NCBI GenBank assembly: GCA_017853815.1
Contig: JAFMIT010000102.1
Coordinates: 1-5,787, forward strand
Source of the DNA: Actinomycetota bacterium
GTDB taxonomy: Bacteria > Actinomycetota > Actinomycetes > S36-B12 > UBA5976
Direction: 5' to 3'
DNA: 5,787 bases
Position 1 is the first letter of the stretch. Each line of letters begins with the position of its first letter. A model generated the notes under the pieces. That model searched no databases, was not told where the DNA came from, and saw nothing but the letters and a program-made list of their open reading frames with translations. Shown piece by piece: positions 5,633 to 5,787 of the stretch. Both the position numbers and the translations under genes were made by a program.

Positions 5633-5787
5633 ATGCGCGCACATGCGATTATTTATTGCATCAATCCAGAAGTCATGACTCACTTTTATCGTGCCGTCAT
5701 GCAGCTCAGTGACGCGCAGCACCCACATCGCGTTTACTCAGAGACTTGGCAGATTGAGTTCGTTCAGATTCCCGCTGAGTACGCAGC
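5633..5787 (+). CDS. Probable VOC/glyoxalase-like protein, N-terminal 51 residues (3' end outside window)
   Basis: The frame runs from ATG 5633 off the right edge. The visible part fits the first beta-alpha-beta-beta unit of the vicinal oxygen chelate fold: a short strand (AHAIIYC, 3-9), a helix in the typical place (VMTHFYRAVMQL, 14-25), then a strand pair at about 34-47 (VYSETWQIEFVQIP). VOC proteins include glyoxalases, dioxygenases and resistance proteins; nothing here points to one of these, and metal ligands cannot be assigned from a fragment. The gene starts 2 bases after the GyrI-like stop with a strong Shine-Dalgarno, so the two form a small operon, perhaps dealing with small-molecule binding or detoxification. 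That joint role is inference. Confidence 0.55.
   Translation, partial: MRAHAIIYCINPEVMTHFYRAVMQLSDAQHPHRVYSETWQIEFVQIPAEYA

Noticed and set aside
1..5787. tRNA, rRNA, CRISPR arrays, insertion sequences or phage-like genes
   Set aside because: Coding genes fill nearly all of the window. I saw no repeat arrays, transposase motifs or tRNA-like clover-leaf sequence.

Overview
The window is a compact molybdenum-cofactor (Moco) biosynthesis locus. Seven of its ten genes lie on the minus strand and read leftward from about 5088 to 377: a divergent XdhC-family gene, a 61-residue single-span membrane protein, moeA, moaC, moaE, moaA and mogA/moaB. Every junction is a 4-base stop/start overlap (ATGA or GTGA) except moeA-moaC (23 bases apart) and moaA-mogA (1 base apart), so this looks like one translationally coupled operon. 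The sequence suggests a moderate-GC actinobacterium, perhaps a planktonic freshwater or marine one. The support is the actinobacterial look of the MogA C-terminus (LSRGVAG and NLPGSAGGVRDG), the frequent GTG starts, the TANNNT -10 boxes placed for leaderless transcripts, and the dense gene packing. The taxonomic call is inference.

Layout. 1-359 (+): C-terminal part of a canonical XdhC/CoxI-family maturation factor, probably the end of a molybdenum-hydroxylase (xanthine/CO dehydrogenase type) gene group lying left of the window. 360-390: short convergent junction with a weak possible bidirectional terminator. 377-5088 (-): the Moco operon. 5089-5153: divergent intergenic region with two back-to-back TANNNT promoters, each exactly 6 bases from an ATG; the rightward one sits inside a perfect 7-bp inverted repeat. 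5154-5630 (+): a stand-alone GyrI-like ligand-binding domain protein. 5633 to window end (+): start of a probable VOC/glyoxalase-like protein, joined to the previous gene by a strong Shine-Dalgarno.

How the genes work together. MoaA and MoaC make cyclic pyranopterin monophosphate from GTP. MoaE, with a MoaD that is not in this window, adds the dithiolene sulfurs. MogA adenylylates molybdopterin and MoeA inserts molybdate. XdhC-family proteins then bind Moco and help sulfurate and deliver it to hydroxylases such as xanthine dehydrogenase. An XdhC-family gene at each end ties the pathway to molybdenum hydroxylases. No moaD, moeB, mobA or modABC is present here.

The most unusual element is the membrane protein between the second XdhC gene and moeA. 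Its single helix carries a regular Met stripe (M23, M26, M30, M33, then E37, then M40, M44, M47), and no known Moco pathway component accounts for it.
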